Shown: positions 46,837 to 56,797, numbered from the stretch's first letter. The stretch is 64,000 nt of DNA from Pyramidobacter sp. YE332 (GCF_033060595.1 NZ_CP133038.1:1922001-1986000); one strand, 5' to 3'. Notes: a model not told the origin generated them from the letters alone. Translations and numbers: made by a program.

Positions 46837-46971
46837 TCAGACGGCCAGGCGCTTGCGGCCTTTGGCGCGACGCGCGGCGAGCACGCCGCGTCCGCCGTGG
46901 GACCGGGAACGGGCGAGGAATCCCATGCTCCTCTTGCGCGATCTGACGTGAGGCTGAAAAGTCTGCTTCAT
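46837..46971 (-). CDS. rpmH: 50S ribosomal protein L34
   Basis: 44 residues, highly basic. It begins [18 protein letters not shown] and ends [11 protein letters not shown], the complete family sequence. TTAGGAGG lies ten bases before the ATG. It is the first gene of the rpmH-rnpA-yidD-yidC-jag operon. Confidence 0.97.
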   Translation of the reverse strand: MKQTFQPHVRSRKRSMGFLARSRSHGGRGVLAARRAKGRKRLAV

Positions 46972-47042
46972 CCGATGTACACCTCCTAATCTAGGAACTC
47001 CAGCACGAAAATACTTTTCTGGATAGTTAATTCAGCCCTCGA

Positions 47043-47072
47043 ACTATATCACATCCGGGGCGAAGTTGTAAA
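47043..47072 (-). promoter_or_regulatory. promoter of the rpmH operon
   Basis: TTTACA (47067-47072) and TATAGT (47043-47048) on the minus strand are separated by 18 bases, about 70 bases before rpmH. Confidence 0.7.
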
Positions 47073-47081
47073 TACGCAAAT

Positions 47082-49022
47082 TCATTTACGAGCGCCGACC
47101 AGGCGGTATTTTTTCACGGGGACCGCCGGCAGACTGTTCAGGATTTTCCAGTCGGGGCGGGTCACGATGCGCCCGTCGAGGATCACCACGCGCCCCCGGT
47201 CGGCGCCGGTGCGGATCAGCCGTCCCGCCGCCTGGCGCAGCTGCATTTTGGCGCCGGGCAGCACCACCTTGACGAAATTTTCGCGGCCTTCCAGCTTGGC
47301 GCGCGCCTCGCCGACGGGATCGTCGGGATGGGGAAAGGGGATGCGGTCGATGATCACCTGCGTGAGCGCCTCGCCGGGCACGTCGATGCCCTCGCGGAAC
47401 GACGCCATGCCCACCAGCACGCTGCGCTCGTTTTCCTTGAACAGTTCCAGCAGCTCCGTGCGCGGCAGGTCGCCCTGCACGAGGATGTTCAGCCGGTCCT
47501 TTTCAGCGTTCATCTTCAGATACGCGGAAACGGCCGTCAGCAGCCGCCGCGACGAGAGCAGGACCAGCGTCGCGCCGCCGTTTTCGCGCGCGTACTTGCG
47601 GCACACCCGCGCCACCGCGTCGGCGTAGCCCGGCGACATCACCTGCAGCCCCAGATCGACGACGTCGATCTCCATCAGCGAAGGCAGATCGAACGGCGAA
47701 TCGAGCACCGCCGTCTCGTCGGGGGCCAGTCCCGTTTCATTGGCCCAGTATTCGAAAGAACGATCCACCGTCATCGTCGCCGACAGGGCGATGACTTTGA
47801 TCTCGTCGTCGTCGAAGGCCGGCGGGATCAGGTCGCTGCCGTTCACGCAGGAGCTCTTCAGGCTGCCGCCCTCGCGCCAATAGGCCCATTCGGGATAGTT
47901 CTGCGTGTCGCAGCACCAGCGCAGCGAGTCGCGGAACGCCGTCAGTTCGCCGTTCCAGACGGCGATCCTGCCGTCGTCCTGCAGAGCGTTCGCGTCGCGC
48001 CCGCCGCCTGCGGCCGCTTCCTGGAGTTCGTCCAGATGGCCGATGATCCGGTCGCATTTGACCAGCAGCTCGGCCGTGTCGTTTTTCAGCTCCGGCGGAT
48101 AGGCCGTGAAACTTTTCCCGTCGGGCAGCCGCGCGGCGAGCTGATCGAAAACGCTCTCGGAGACCCGGCTCAGATCGGCCACTTCCTCGGCGAAACGATC
48201 GGCCGGGCAGTCCACGCTGCGCAGCAAAGACGCCTCCACCTTGTCGAGGCGGGGCGCGCGCCGCAAAAGGCGCTGCCAGTCGCGCACGTCGACGCCCACC
48301 TGCGTGACCGCGCGGGCCGCGTCCTCCATCTTGTGCGCCTCGTCGCAGATCAGCAGTCCGAAAGGAGCCGGAAAGGGCTTGCGCTGCCCCAGCACGTAGG
48401 AGAAATAGACGTGATAGTTGGCGACGATGACGCGCCAATGCGACAGGCTGCGCATCACCTTGTTGTAGAAACAGCGCTCGTGATGCGGGCAATAAGGACC
48501 GAGACAGGTCAGATAGGACGAGGCGATGCGCTCGCGGGCCGGATGGGTGTCGCCCAGGCTCAGCTCGCTCAGGTCGCCCGTTTCGGTGGCGTAAAGCCAG
48601 CCGCTGATGTCGCGCGAAGCCTGCCCCTTATCGCCGCCGAAGTCGAGAAAACCTTCCGCGCCGATCTCGCGGGCCTTGCGGATGCAGGCGTAGTTGCCGC
48701 GGCCTTTGAGCAGTCCGTAGGGCAGGTCGAGCCCCAGCACGTCCAGCAGCGCGGGAATGTCCTTGTAGATCAGCTGTTCCTGCAGCGTGATGCCCGACGT
48801 GAGCACCAGCACGGTGCTGTTGTTCGCCACGGCCCACCGCATGGCGGGGACCAGCATCGCATAGGTTTTGCCGACGCCCGTGGGCGCTTCCGCCGCCAGA
48901 AGACGCCGGTCCGACTGCAAAAAATTCTCTATTTTTTCAGCCAGTTCGCGCTGCTGCCGGCGATATTCGAAATTCGGAAGGTGCGCGTTGAGAATCCCTT
49001 CGGGACCGAAAAAATCTTCCAT
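47082..49022 (-). CDS. ATP-dependent DNA helicase of the DinG/XPD type
   Basis: 646-residue superfamily 2 helicase. Walker A EAPTGVGKT lies at residues 45-53, the DEAH box in LLICDEAHKMEDAARA. Cysteines in GNYACIRKA, LTCLGPYCPHHERCFY fit a 4Fe-4S cluster as in XPD and DinG. C-terminal motifs include GMASFREGIDVPG and RQAAGRLIRTGADRG. Such enzymes unwind structured DNA or R-loops in repair. The start at 49022 has GGTGATC. Its 5' side lies close to the IS30-type element, which may have changed its promoter. Confidence 0.92.
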   Translation of the reverse strand: MEDFFGPEGILNAHLPNFEYRRQQRELAEKIENFLQSDRRLLAAEAPTGVGKTYAMLVPAMRWAVANNSTVLVLTSGITLQEQLIYKDIPALLDVLGLDLPYGLLKGRGNYACIRKAREIGAEGFLDFGGDKGQASRDISGWLYATETGDLSELSLGDTHPARERIASSYLTCLGPYCPHHERCFYNKVMRSLSHWRVIVANYHVYFSYVLGQRKPFPAPFGLLICDEAHKMEDAARAVTQVGVDVRDWQRLLRRAPRLDKVEASLLRSVDCPADRFAEEVADLSRVSESVFDQLAARLPDGKSFTAYPPELKNDTAELLVKCDRIIGHLDELQEAAAGGGRDANALQDDGRIAVWNGELTAFRDSLRWCCDTQNYPEWAYWREGGSLKSSCVNGSDLIPPAFDDDEIKVIALSATMTVDRSFEYWANETGLAPDETAVLDSPFDLPSLMEIDVVDLGLQVMSPGYADAVARVCRKYARENGGATLVLLSSRRLLTAVSAYLKMNAEKDRLNILVQGDLPRTELLELFKENERSVLVGMASFREGIDVPGEALTQVIIDRIPFPHPDDPVGEARAKLEGRENFVKVVLPGAKMQLRQAAGRLIRTGADRGRVVILDGRIVTRPDWKILNSLPAVPVKKYRLVGARK

Positions 49023-49120
49023 GCGATCACCGTGTTTTTCTGATAGAATAGGCGGAGTTTTTCAAAGCGCTCCAGGAAGATATTTTACAAGGTAAATTTT
49101 CAGAGTAAATGCAACCTCGT

Positions 49121-49153
49121 CAAAGTAAATGCGACGGGGTTGCATTTACTTTG
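49121..49153. repeat. 12-bp inverted repeat at the left end of the IS30-type element
   Basis: CAAAGTAAATGC (49121-49132) and its complement (49142-49153) are separated by 9 bases. The arms contain the repeated end motif facing itself, suited to a transposase dimer or to blocking read-through. Confidence 0.85.
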
Positions 49154-49346
49154 ACAGGACAAAAGCAGCAAGCAGTCATTACGAACACATAATAACGATC
49201 AAGATTGCGCTAACGGAACAAATTCAAGGGGATGAAAAGCTGTTACGAGGAAATTGTCCGAAAAAAGTGCATACAAAAGTGATCCTCAACTGAAAGCAAA
49301 ATTTTCAGTTCAGAGTTAATGCAATCAAGAAATTAAAAAGGAGCCG

Positions 49347-50639
49347 TTATTTACCGGCGAGAAGAGTCCGCTTTAAACAGATATCCTGTGGCGGAATAAG
49401 TTCGAGTCCGAGTAAATGCAATACATCCTCGCCATACAGGTTGATAAAGATCTCTGCAGGAGATTTTCCGTTAAATTTTTTCCTCCCGTATGAGTTTATA
49501 TGAGACATCATCAGGTTGATATCAGTTTGGGATAAATTGTCGAAAGTTGTTCCCTTGGGAAGGATCCTTCGAATGAGAGTATGATTATTTTCAACCTTCG
49601 TTTTTTCCTGCGGTGCTTGTGGATTGCAATAGAACATATATGATTTTCTTTCTCCGTCCGGACCTTTTTCGATAGCCGTCGGATTGGAAAACTCTGTACC
49701 GTTGTCAGCAAGAAGGACCTGAAACATGGACTTATAGCGTTTCCTGCCCAGAAGAGTGAAGAGCATTGTAAAAATCTGCTCAACAGATTGAGCAGTATTT
49801 TTATCTCTCAAAAAAGCCAGCATAAAGTTGCAGTTTCTTAAGATGACAGTCAGAAGAACTTTTCCTCCTGTGGTGCCAACGACACTGTCGATTTCGGTAA
49901 TAAGCATGTCCGGATGTTTCTCCGAAAAAGAGAGAAAATCATTGTAGGTACGGCCTTCACGACATTTTTTATCCACCTTCATGTTATTTCTTTTTCCCTT
50001 TCTCTTCTTAAAACGGACAGCTCGGGGCAAGTCTATTTTCCGTGCCTCTAAAATACCCGAAAGCAGGAGCCGTCTGGCGGTACTTTCAGAACAGGGAACA
50101 GTATCTCGATTATTACGGATAATATGATAGAGAGACTGCCCCTGTTTGATGAGAGGAGAGAAAAAAGAATCAATATCTGCAAGCTCGGCATCGGAGATAT
50201 TGAAGCCTTCACGAGCCTCATGCAAAGTTTTCTCGTAAGAGTCATTTGCAGATTTAGCAGAATAGATCCGTTTTTTTAAAGTGCAGCGGTGACGGTTGGG
50301 GCAGCCGTTACAGACATACGGAGGAACCGAAAGCTGCGGGCAGACCTCCTCCTTAAAGTCAGGACACATCGTATTACATCTTGAGCACCGGAAACACAGT
50401 GAACGGCATTTCGGAGAGGTGTTACAAAGGGAAGTAACGGAGCAGTCATACCGGTGAAGGCAGCAGTTTGCTGTCCGGCCATAACAGCCTTTGAAGACAG
50501 TCTCTGCATGTTTTCTGATCTCTCTGGAGATCGTACTCGGCGACTTCAGAACTGTTGAGGCAATACTTCTGAGAGATTCTCGCCGGTTGAGGGCGCTTTC
50601 AATGGCTTTTCTTTCAGCCAGAGTCAAATGTTTGTTCAT
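49347..50639 (-). CDS. IS30-family transposase with cysteine-rich insert
   Basis: 430 residues. An N-terminal helix-turn-helix (LTLAERKAIESALNRRES) is followed by an unusual segment of about 80 residues with many cysteines (CCLHRYDCSVTSLC; CRSLCFRCSRCNTMC; CNGCPNRHRC), probably zinc ribbons. The DDE core has Asp in ITEIDSVVG, Asp in LLADNGTEFSN and Glu in TKVENNHTLIRRILPKG, typical of IS30. The frame is open to 50693; the ATG at 50639 has AAAGGAG nine bases upstream. Confidence 0.92.
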   Translation of the reverse strand: MNKHLTLAERKAIESALNRRESLRSIASTVLKSPSTISREIRKHAETVFKGCYGRTANCCLHRYDCSVTSLCNTSPKCRSLCFRCSRCNTMCPDFKEEVCPQLSVPPYVCNGCPNRHRCTLKKRIYSAKSANDSYEKTLHEAREGFNISDAELADIDSFFSPLIKQGQSLYHIIRNNRDTVPCSESTARRLLLSGILEARKIDLPRAVRFKKRKGKRNNMKVDKKCREGRTYNDFLSFSEKHPDMLITEIDSVVGTTGGKVLLTVILRNCNFMLAFLRDKNTAQSVEQIFTMLFTLLGRKRYKSMFQVLLADNGTEFSNPTAIEKGPDGERKSYMFYCNPQAPQEKTKVENNHTLIRRILPKGTTFDNLSQTDINLMMSHINSYGRKKFNGKSPAEIFINLYGEDVLHLLGLELIPPQDICLKRTLLAGK

Positions 50640-50856
50640 GATGATGAACTCCTTTCCGAGATCTGTTGTCTCGTAAGAAAGGTCTTTCATCAATTCAGAC
50701 TAAATGCAAGCTTCTTTTAATTCAGATTTAATGCAACGGGGTACCGGATGTTGCGTTGCATTTACCTTGAAGAATTTCAAAATATTTTACAACGAATCGG
50801 ACCGTTTGGCCTCCATTCCCATTTTATTGTTTTTCTGGTAGAATATTATTTGTCTG

Positions 50857-50886
50857 TTGCGAATAAACCACGGTCCGTGGTAGAAT
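50857..50886 (+). promoter_or_regulatory. rpsT promoter with embedded palindrome
   Basis: TTGCGA (50857-50862) and TAGAAT (50881-50886) are separated by 18 bases. The spacer holds the perfect palindrome ACCACGG-T-CCGTGGT (50867-50881), which touches the -10 and may be an operator. Confidence 0.6.
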
Positions 50887-50917
50887 TCTTATCGTTTAAC
50901 CGGAGGAGGTGAACCGA

Positions 50918-51199
50918 ATGCCCAATAAGAAGTCCGCTATCAAGCGCGTCCGCACTTCTGAGAGAAACCGTCTTTACAACCGCTACTGGAAGAGCCGCTG
51001 CAAGACCGCCATGAAAAAGGTCCTCGCCACCGTCCAGAACGGCGATGCCGAAGCCGCCGTGCTCCAGCTTAACGCGGCCCAGTCCGTGTTCGACAAAGCC
51101 GTTGTCAAAGGCGTGCTCCATCGCAATACAGCCGCCCGCAGAAAGGCCCTGATGACTGCGAAGGTCAAGTCCCTCTCCGCCGAAAAGCCCGCCGAATAA
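50918..51199 (+). CDS. rpsT: 30S ribosomal protein S20
   Basis: 93 residues, basic and helical. It begins PNKKSAIKRVRTSERNRLYN and ends in a lysine/glutamate-rich tail; KTAMKKVLATV and RRKALMTAKV are typical. The ATG at 50918 lies seven bases after GGAGGAGGT; the GTG at 50909 would fall inside the ribosome site and is rejected. It is a single gene ended by a strong terminator. Confidence 0.97.
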   Translation: MPNKKSAIKRVRTSERNRLYNRYWKSRCKTAMKKVLATVQNGDAEAAVLQLNAAQSVFDKAVVKGVLHRNTAARRKALMTAKVKSLSAEKPAE

Positions 51200-51214
51200 G
51201 TTTCAACGACCATA

Positions 51215-51260
51215 AAAAACGCCGCCGGAAGATGAATGAACGTCTTCCGGCGGCGTTTTT
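51215..51260. terminator. bidirectional terminator between rpsT and holA
   Basis: A perfect 18-bp stem (A5 then CGCCGCCGGAAGA) with a 10-base loop and T5. Confidence 0.92.
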
Positions 51261-51280
51261 GTCCTTTCGATTTTCGGCCC

Positions 51281-52195
51281 TTATCCCGCGGCGCGGGACA
51301 TGACGGCGAGAAGGAGCTTTTCCAGCCCTTCCCAGCCTTCGCCCTCGCCGCTGCGCTCGCTCCAGGACAGGCGGATCAGCTCGCCCAGCCACAGCGACAG
51401 GAGTTCGGGGCCGTAGGTCTGCGCCATGGCGCGGGCCGTCTTTGTCTGAAAATTGGTGAGATGCACCGCTCCCGCCCCGGCATCGCCCAAGCGAGCCGCG
51501 AACATGGCGCCGCGCACGCGCTTATGCACCGCCGCAAGCGCGGGGATCAGTTCGCCTTCCTCGCGCAGGACCGCGAGGCTTTTCACAGCGGCGGCGACGT
51601 CGGCCTTGGCGACGGCGTCGAGCAGGTTGAGCACGCCTTTGCCGCCTTCGTCCATGGAGAGGGAATTGACCTGCTGCACCGTGATGCGCTTGTTCGGCGC
51701 CGCTTTGGCCAGCTTGTCCACCTCGCTGCGCAGCTCTTCCTCGTCTTCGATCCACTCCGCCAGCAGCGCCGCCGCCGCCGCGTCCAGAGAGCAGCCCGAA
51801 GCGCGGGCAAGCCTTTGCAACCAGCCGACACGCTGGTTCGGCCAATAAGGCGCCGCTTCATAGGATACGGAAAAGGCCGTTTCGAAAACGTCGCCCAGTT
51901 CCTTCTGCAAAGGTTTGTCGGAATGGATCAGAAAGATCACGTCGGCGTCGCCGCGCTCGACATATTTTTTGTACGTGTCGGGCAAAACGCCCAGCGACCG
52001 GCCGTCGTCGACCTCGAAAATCCGCCGGGGGGCGAAGAGGCTCGGCGTCAGAGCCTCTTCGAACAGATCGGGCCACGCGGCTGTTTCCAGACGCCGGTCC
52101 AGCGCGTAGCCTTTCTTTTCGTAAGCGGAGAGCGTTTCCGCGCGAAGGCGGGGCTGAGCGCCCGCCGGCGCCGCGATGAGCACCAGCGCGGGCAT
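51281..52195 (-). CDS. holA: DNA polymerase III subunit delta
   Basis: 304 residues of the clamp-loader delta type. The N-terminal half resembles the RecA-like domain without a Walker loop (RRIFEVDDGRSLGVLP; DADVIFLIHSDKPLQKEL). The middle helical part (DEEELRSEVDKLAKAAPNKRITVQQVNSL) and the C-terminal collar (NLLDAVAKADVAAAVKSLAVL, GELIPALAAVHKRVR) match HolA. It begins directly at the leuS stop (TAAATG), so it depends on leuS translation. Confidence 0.85.
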   Translation of the reverse strand: MPALVLIAAPAGAQPRLRAETLSAYEKKGYALDRRLETAAWPDLFEEALTPSLFAPRRIFEVDDGRSLGVLPDTYKKYVERGDADVIFLIHSDKPLQKELGDVFETAFSVSYEAAPYWPNQRVGWLQRLARASGCSLDAAAAALLAEWIEDEEELRSEVDKLAKAAPNKRITVQQVNSLSMDEGGKGVLNLLDAVAKADVAAAVKSLAVLREEGELIPALAAVHKRVRGAMFAARLGDAGAGAVHLTNFQTKTARAMAQTYGPELLSLWLGELIRLSWSERSGEGEGWEGLEKLLLAVMSRAAG

Positions 52196-54706
52196 TTACT
52201 TCACCACCAGATTGACCAGCTTTCCGGGAACGACGATGGTCTTGACGATCGTCTTGCCCTCGAGACGCCGTTTGACCGCCTGGTCGGCCATGACGGCGGC
52301 CAGCAGCGCGTCTTTGTCCAACCCGGCCGGCAGTTCGAGTTTCTCGCGCACTTTGCCGCTGAACTGCACGGGCACCGTCACCGTCTCGCTGACAGTCAAT
52401 CTCTCGTCATACTCCGGCCACTTCGCCAGCGACACGCACGGCGCGTTGCCGATCTTGGCCCACAACTCTTCGGCCAGATGCGGCGCATAAGGCGACAGCA
52501 AACGGGCGAAGACGTCCATCATGCCGCGGTAGCACACGTCGGCCTTGCCGGCTTCGTTGACCAGCACCATCATCTGCGAAATGGCGGTGTTGAAGTTCAG
52601 CGTCGCCGTATCGTCGCTCACCTTCTTGATGGTCCGGTGCAGCGTCTTTTCCAGTTCGGCCGGCACCGGCTCGTCGCTGAGGGGCTTTTCGCCCAGCTTC
52701 CAGACCTTTTCGAGGAAGCGGTACACGCCTTGAAGCCCCTGCGTGGACCAAGGTTTGGACATCTGCAGCGGACCCATGAACATCTCGTACAGCCGCAGCG
52801 AATCGGCGCCATAGTTCTTGACGATCTCGTCGGGGTTGATGACGTTCTTGAGCGACTTCGACATCTTGGCGACGACGCGCTCCAGCTTCACGCCGGTCCC
52901 CTTTTCGACGAACGTGTCGGGAGCGGGGTCCTCCACCTGATCGACGGCGACCAAAGATTTGTCGGGACGCTGATAGGCAAAGGACGTGATCATGCCCTGG
53001 TTGACGAGGCGGGCAAACGGTTCGTCCGTGTTGACCAGGCCAAGATCGTAGAACACTTTGTGCCAGAAGCGGGCGTACAGCAGGTGAAGCACGGCGTGTT
53101 CGGCGCCGCCTACGTACAGATCGACCGGCATCCAGTAGTCGATGGTGTCGCGAGCCGCGAATTCCTTGTCGTTGTGCGGGTCAAGGAAGCGCAAATAATA
53201 CCAGCACGAACCGGCCCACTGAGGCATGGTATTGGTCTCGCGTTTGGCGGGAGCGCCGCAGACGGGGCAGGTCGTGTTCACCCATTCTTCCACGTTGGCT
53301 AACGGCGACTCGCCGGTACCGGTCGGTTCATACTTCTTCACCTCGGGCAGCAGCAGAGGCAGCTGCTCCTCGGGAACGGGGACGGTGCCGCAGTGCGGGC
53401 AGTGGATCAGCGGCATCGGTTCGCCCCAGTAGCGCTGGCGCGAGAAGATCCAGTCGCGCAGCTTGTAGTTGACGGCTTTTTTGCCTTTGCCATGCTCTTC
53501 CAGCCACGCAATGACCGCATCGATTGCCTCCTGCATGCCAAGACCGTCGAGGAAACCGGAATTGACGTGGGGACCGTCGCCTTCGTAAACTTCTTCCTGC
53601 ACGTCCACGTTGCCTTTCAGGACTTCGACGATGGGCAGGCCGAATTTCTTGGCGAACTCCCAGTCGCGGCCGTCGTGCGCCGGCACGGCCATGATGGCGC
53701 CGGTGCCGTAGGAGATCAGCACGTAGTCGGAGATCCAGATCGGCACGCGCTGCTCGTTCAGCGGGTTGACCGCATACGCGCCGGTGAAGACGCCGGTCTT
53801 GTCCTTGTTCAGCTCCGTTCGTTCGAGCTCCGATTTGAGCGACGCCTCGCGCACGTATTCCCGCACCGCTTCGCGGCACGCGGAGGTCGTGATCTTCTCC
53901 ACCAGCGGATGCTCCGGCGACAGCACCATGTAGGTAACGCCGAAAAGCGTGTCGGGGCGGGTCGTGTAAACCTTGAGATCGCCGTGCCCCCCCTCGATCT
54001 CGAAGGTCACTTCAGCGCCGACGCTCTTGCCGATCCAGTTGCGCTGCATGATTTTGATCGGCTCGGGCCAGTCGAGCTTGTCCACATCGTTCAACAGGCG
54101 CTCGGCGTAATCCGTGATCTTCAGCACCCACTGGCGCAGGTTGCGGCGGTAGACCTGATGTCCGCAGCGCTCGCAATGACCTTCCTTGACTTCCTCGTTC
54201 GCCAGTCCCGTCTGGCAGGAAGGACACCAGTTGATGGGGATCTGCGCCTCGTAGGCCAGCCCCTTCTTGAACATCTGCAAGAACAGCCACTGCGTCCACT
54301 TATAATATTCGGGATCGCAGGTGGAGACCTCGCGGTCCCAATCGTAGCTGAACCCCAACGATTTGATCTGAGCGCGGAAAATGTCGATGTTCTTCTCCGT
54401 CGTCACCTTGGGATGAGTGCCCGTCTTGATGGCGTAGTTCTCAGCCGGCAGTCCGAAAGAGTCGAATCCCATCGGGTGCAGAACGTTGTAGCCGTTCATG
54501 CGTAGATAACGGCAGTAGATATCCGTCGCCGTATAGCCTTCGGGATGCCCCACGTGAAGCCCGGCTCCCGAAGGATAGGGGAACATGTCCAGAACGTAAC
54601 GCCGCTTATCGGCGGGGACCGAAGGGTCTTCCACAGTCTTGAAGGTTTTGTGCTCGTCCCAGTAGTCTTGCCATTTTTTTTCAATCGACTTGAAATCGTA
54701 TTCCAT
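52196..54706 (-). CDS. leuS: leucyl-tRNA synthetase
   Basis: Class I aminoacyl-tRNA synthetase of 836 residues charging tRNA-Leu. The HIGH motif HVGH lies at residues 51-54 in [15 protein letters not shown], and KMSKSLKN near residue 600. The editing domain ([41 protein letters not shown]) and a zinc-like C-x-x-C ([24 protein letters not shown]) are present. The frame is open to 54817; the ATG at 54706 with GGAGGAAG upstream gives the family start ([13 protein letters not shown]). Confidence 0.98.
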   Translation of the reverse strand: MEYDFKSIEKKWQDYWDEHKTFKTVEDPSVPADKRRYVLDMFPYPSGAGLHVGHPEGYTATDIYCRYLRMNGYNVLHPMGFDSFGLPAENYAIKTGTHPKVTTEKNIDIFRAQIKSLGFSYDWDREVSTCDPEYYKWTQWLFLQMFKKGLAYEAQIPINWCPSCQTGLANEEVKEGHCERCGHQVYRRNLRQWVLKITDYAERLLNDVDKLDWPEPIKIMQRNWIGKSVGAEVTFEIEGGHGDLKVYTTRPDTLFGVTYMVLSPEHPLVEKITTSACREAVREYVREASLKSELERTELNKDKTGVFTGAYAVNPLNEQRVPIWISDYVLISYGTGAIMAVPAHDGRDWEFAKKFGLPIVEVLKGNVDVQEEVYEGDGPHVNSGFLDGLGMQEAIDAVIAWLEEHGKGKKAVNYKLRDWIFSRQRYWGEPMPLIHCPHCGTVPVPEEQLPLLLPEVKKYEPTGTGESPLANVEEWVNTTCPVCGAPAKRETNTMPQWAGSCWYYLRFLDPHNDKEFAARDTIDYWMPVDLYVGGAEHAVLHLLYARFWHKVFYDLGLVNTDEPFARLVNQGMITSFAYQRPDKSLVAVDQVEDPAPDTFVEKGTGVKLERVVAKMSKSLKNVINPDEIVKNYGADSLRLYEMFMGPLQMSKPWSTQGLQGVYRFLEKVWKLGEKPLSDEPVPAELEKTLHRTIKKVSDDTATLNFNTAISQMMVLVNEAGKADVCYRGMMDVFARLLSPYAPHLAEELWAKIGNAPCVSLAKWPEYDERLTVSETVTVPVQFSGKVREKLELPAGLDKDALLAAVMADQAVKRRLEGKTIVKTIVVPGKLVNLVVK

Positions 54707-54757
54707 GCAGAAGCTTCCTCCTCGAAAATTCTTGCGCACAAGAAAAAAATCACTGCG

Positions 54758-54788
54758 ATTATAGCAGTTTTTCGGGATCTGTTCACAA
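54758..54788 (-). promoter_or_regulatory. promoter of leuS-holA
   Basis: TATAAT (54758-54763, minus strand) with TTGTGA (54783-54788) at 19 bases, between radA and leuS. No T-box leader was seen. Confidence 0.55.
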
Positions 54789-54800
54789 AATTTTGAAAAA

Positions 54801-56156
54801 CTATGGCTCAACCACACTGGCGCGGGTCAGCGCTTCGCTGACCGAAAGCACGCGGATCATCTCGATTTCGGCGTCGAGCTGCGGCTTCTCCTCGCGGGAA
54901 CTGACCACGGCGCGTTTGAAGCCCAGCCGCGCCGCCTCGCGCAATCTCTGCGCCAGACCGGAAACGGGACGGACCTCGCCGGCCAGTCCGACCTCGCCGA
55001 TCAGGCAGCACTCGGGCAGGACGTTCCGCCCCGTCAGCGCCGAAGCCATCGACGCCGCCAGCGCCAGATCGGCGCCGGGATCGTGGATCTCCAGCCCGCC
55101 GGCGACGTTGCAGTAAATGTCGTCGCGCAGCGAGGGCAAGGCACAGCGGCTCTGCAGCACCGCCAACAGCATGCCGATCTTGTTGGCGCCGAGGCCGATG
55201 CCGGCGCGCTTGGGGTAGGCGAAACTGCTTTGGCTCGCCAGCGTTTGAATTTCGGCCACCAGCGGACGCGAGCCTTCCATGATCACGGTCATGACGACGC
55301 CCGACACGGCGCCGTCGGAACGGTTCCAATAGAGATAGCTGGGATCGGGCACTTCCGCCAAGCCATCGCTGCGCATCTCGAAAATGCCCATCTCGTCGGT
55401 ACCGCCGTAACGGTTCTTGCTGGCCCGCAGCGTGCGGTACACCGACGAATTGTCGTCGGCGAACATGATCACCGCGTCCACCATGTGCTCCAGCAGCATG
55501 GGGCCGGCGATGCGCCCTTCCTTGGTGATGTGTCCGACGAGCACCATGGGTATGCCGTGTTCCTTGGCATAGTTGACGCAGACCTGCGCCGTGGCGCGCA
55601 CCTGCGTGGGCGTGCCCGGCCAGCCTTCGGCCTGCGAAGTGCGCATGGCCTGCACGCTGTCCACGACGATCAGGCTGTGATCCTTCGCCAGCGCCAGGGC
55701 GTCGTCGACGACCGTGTGACAGCAGACATCGAGCCCGTCGTGAAGGATCCTCAGCCGTTTGGCGCGCAGCCCCAGCTGCGACGGCGACTCTTCGCCGGAG
55801 ATATAGAGCACGCGCCGCCCCGTCGACGAAACGTGACCGCAGACTTGCAGCAGCAGCGTCGATTTGCCGATGCCGGGCTGGCCGCCCAGCAGCACGACGC
55901 CGCCGGGCACCCAGCCGCCGCCCAGCACGCGGTCCAGCTCGCCGAAACCGGAGGCGAGCCGCTGAGGCGGTTCCAGCGTGCTGATGTCCACCGGCGTGAG
56001 GATCTTCGCCGTGCCGGCGGCCGCCATGCTGGGCGCGACGGGGATCTCCTCTTCCAGGGTGCCCCAGGCGCCGCAGCGCGGGCACTTGCCCGAAGGGACC
56101 AGGGAAACGTAGCCGCATTCGATGCAGCAGTACCGCTTGCCGTCTTTTTTCGCCAT
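54801..56156 (-). CDS. radA: DNA repair protein RadA
   Basis: 451 residues. It is a RecA-like branch-migration motor. An N-terminal C4 zinc finger ([20 protein letters not shown]) is followed by Walker [11 protein letters not shown] at 91-100, the RadA-specific [15 protein letters not shown] near residue 250, and a C-terminal Lon-protease-like domain ([33 protein letters not shown]). AAGGAGG lies five bases before the ATG. It is 27 bases after the PF04008 gene, probably in one operon. Confidence 0.97.
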   Translation of the reverse strand: MAKKDGKRYCCIECGYVSLVPSGKCPRCGAWGTLEEEIPVAPSMAAAGTAKILTPVDISTLEPPQRLASGFGELDRVLGGGWVPGGVVLLGGQPGIGKSTLLLQVCGHVSSTGRRVLYISGEESPSQLGLRAKRLRILHDGLDVCCHTVVDDALALAKDHSLIVVDSVQAMRTSQAEGWPGTPTQVRATAQVCVNYAKEHGIPMVLVGHITKEGRIAGPMLLEHMVDAVIMFADDNSSVYRTLRASKNRYGGTDEMGIFEMRSDGLAEVPDPSYLYWNRSDGAVSGVVMTVIMEGSRPLVAEIQTLASQSSFAYPKRAGIGLGANKIGMLLAVLQSRCALPSLRDDIYCNVAGGLEIHDPGADLALAASMASALTGRNVLPECCLIGEVGLAGEVRPVSGLAQRLREAARLGFKRAVVSSREEKPQLDAEIEMIRVLSVSEALTRASVVEP

Positions 56157-56183
56157 GGTTCCTCCTTCGCCTCTGACGGCGCG

Positions 56184-56678
56184 CTAACGCTTGTAGCCGA
56201 TGATCCGGTTCAGCAGATCGCGGCGAGCTTCGATGTCTTCCGCCGTCTCGACGCCCGCCGGCGGGAAGCCGTCGATCACGCCGGCGATACCGCGCCCCTG
56301 TTCGGTCTGAGCGACGATGATCTGCAGCGGGTTAGCCGTCGCCGCGAAAACGCGGCACACTTCCTGACAGTTTTTGACGCGGTCCAACACGTTGAGCGGG
56401 TACGCCTTGCGCAGAGCGATGAAGAACGTGTGTCCGCAGGCGATCGCCCGGGCGTTCTTGACGGCCAGATCGACCATCTCCTGATTATTGCCTTCGTAGC
56501 GGATCTTGCAGTCGCCCGACGCTTCGCAGAAGGCCACGCCGAACTCCATGCCCGGCGCCGAAGTCGCCATGACCTCGTAAAGGTCCTCCGCCGTCTTGAT
56601 GAAGTGGCTCTGTCCGACGATCACGTTGCAGTCCGAGGGAAATTCCGTCTGTACGATGTGCCATTGAATGTCCGCCAT
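56184..56678 (-). CDS. adenosine-specific kinase-like protein (PF04008)
   Basis: 164 residues of a conserved family found mainly in archaea and thermophiles, with a structure bound to adenosine derivatives. HFIKTAEDLYEVMATSAPGMEFGVAFCEASGD is seen in two parts (HFIKTAEDLYEV; GMEFGVAFCEASGDC), then GHTFFIALRKAYPLNVL and CRVFAATANPLQIIVA. The biochemical role is poorly established; the name comes from the Pfam label. The ATG at 56678 with GGAGGAG was chosen over the upstream 56726 start. It precedes radA. Confidence 0.9.
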   Translation of the reverse strand: MADIQWHIVQTEFPSDCNVIVGQSHFIKTAEDLYEVMATSAPGMEFGVAFCEASGDCKIRYEGNNQEMVDLAVKNARAIACGHTFFIALRKAYPLNVLDRVKNCQEVCRVFAATANPLQIIVAQTEQGRGIAGVIDGFPPAGVETAEDIEARRDLLNRIIGYKR

Positions 56679-56753
56679 TGTATTCTCCTCCGTTTCAAGC
56701 GTTTTTTTGAGAGCTTGTTCAATCATACAACTTCAGCCGTGAAATCGCGACAA

Positions 56754-56787
56754 AAAAATATCCCGCGTCAGGACGCGGGATATTTTT
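56754..56787 (-). terminator. terminator between skp-like gene 1 and the PF04008 gene
   Basis: A perfect 15-bp stem (A5 TATCCCGCGT) with a CAGG loop and T5, active on the minus strand and possibly on both. Confidence 0.9.
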
Positions 56788-56797
56788 CGTATCAGAG

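Larger units (their letters stand above)
49091..50781 (-). mobile_element. IS30-family element with repeated end motifs, about 1.69 kb
   Basis: A transposase gene is flanked by AT-rich ends. The motif GTAAATGCAAC, or close variants, occurs several times in both orientations (near 49103, 49124, 49142, 49311, 50697, 50726 and 50752). The outer ends are imperfect inverted repeats. The element separates the helicase gene from rpsT. GC content is far below the neighbours. Ends were placed from the flanking 11-bp repeats and are uncertain. Confidence 0.75.
49080..50792. repeat. 11-bp direct repeats flanking the IS30-type element
   Basis: ATATTTTACAA occurs at 49080-49090 and 50782-50792, just outside the outermost end repeats of the element. 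It may be the target duplication, although 11 bases is longer than is usual for the IS30 family (2-3). Confidence 0.65.

Noticed and set aside
46972-47081. Replication origin upstream of rpmH
   Set aside because: The gap is short, has no run of DnaA boxes, and no dnaA gene is adjacent.
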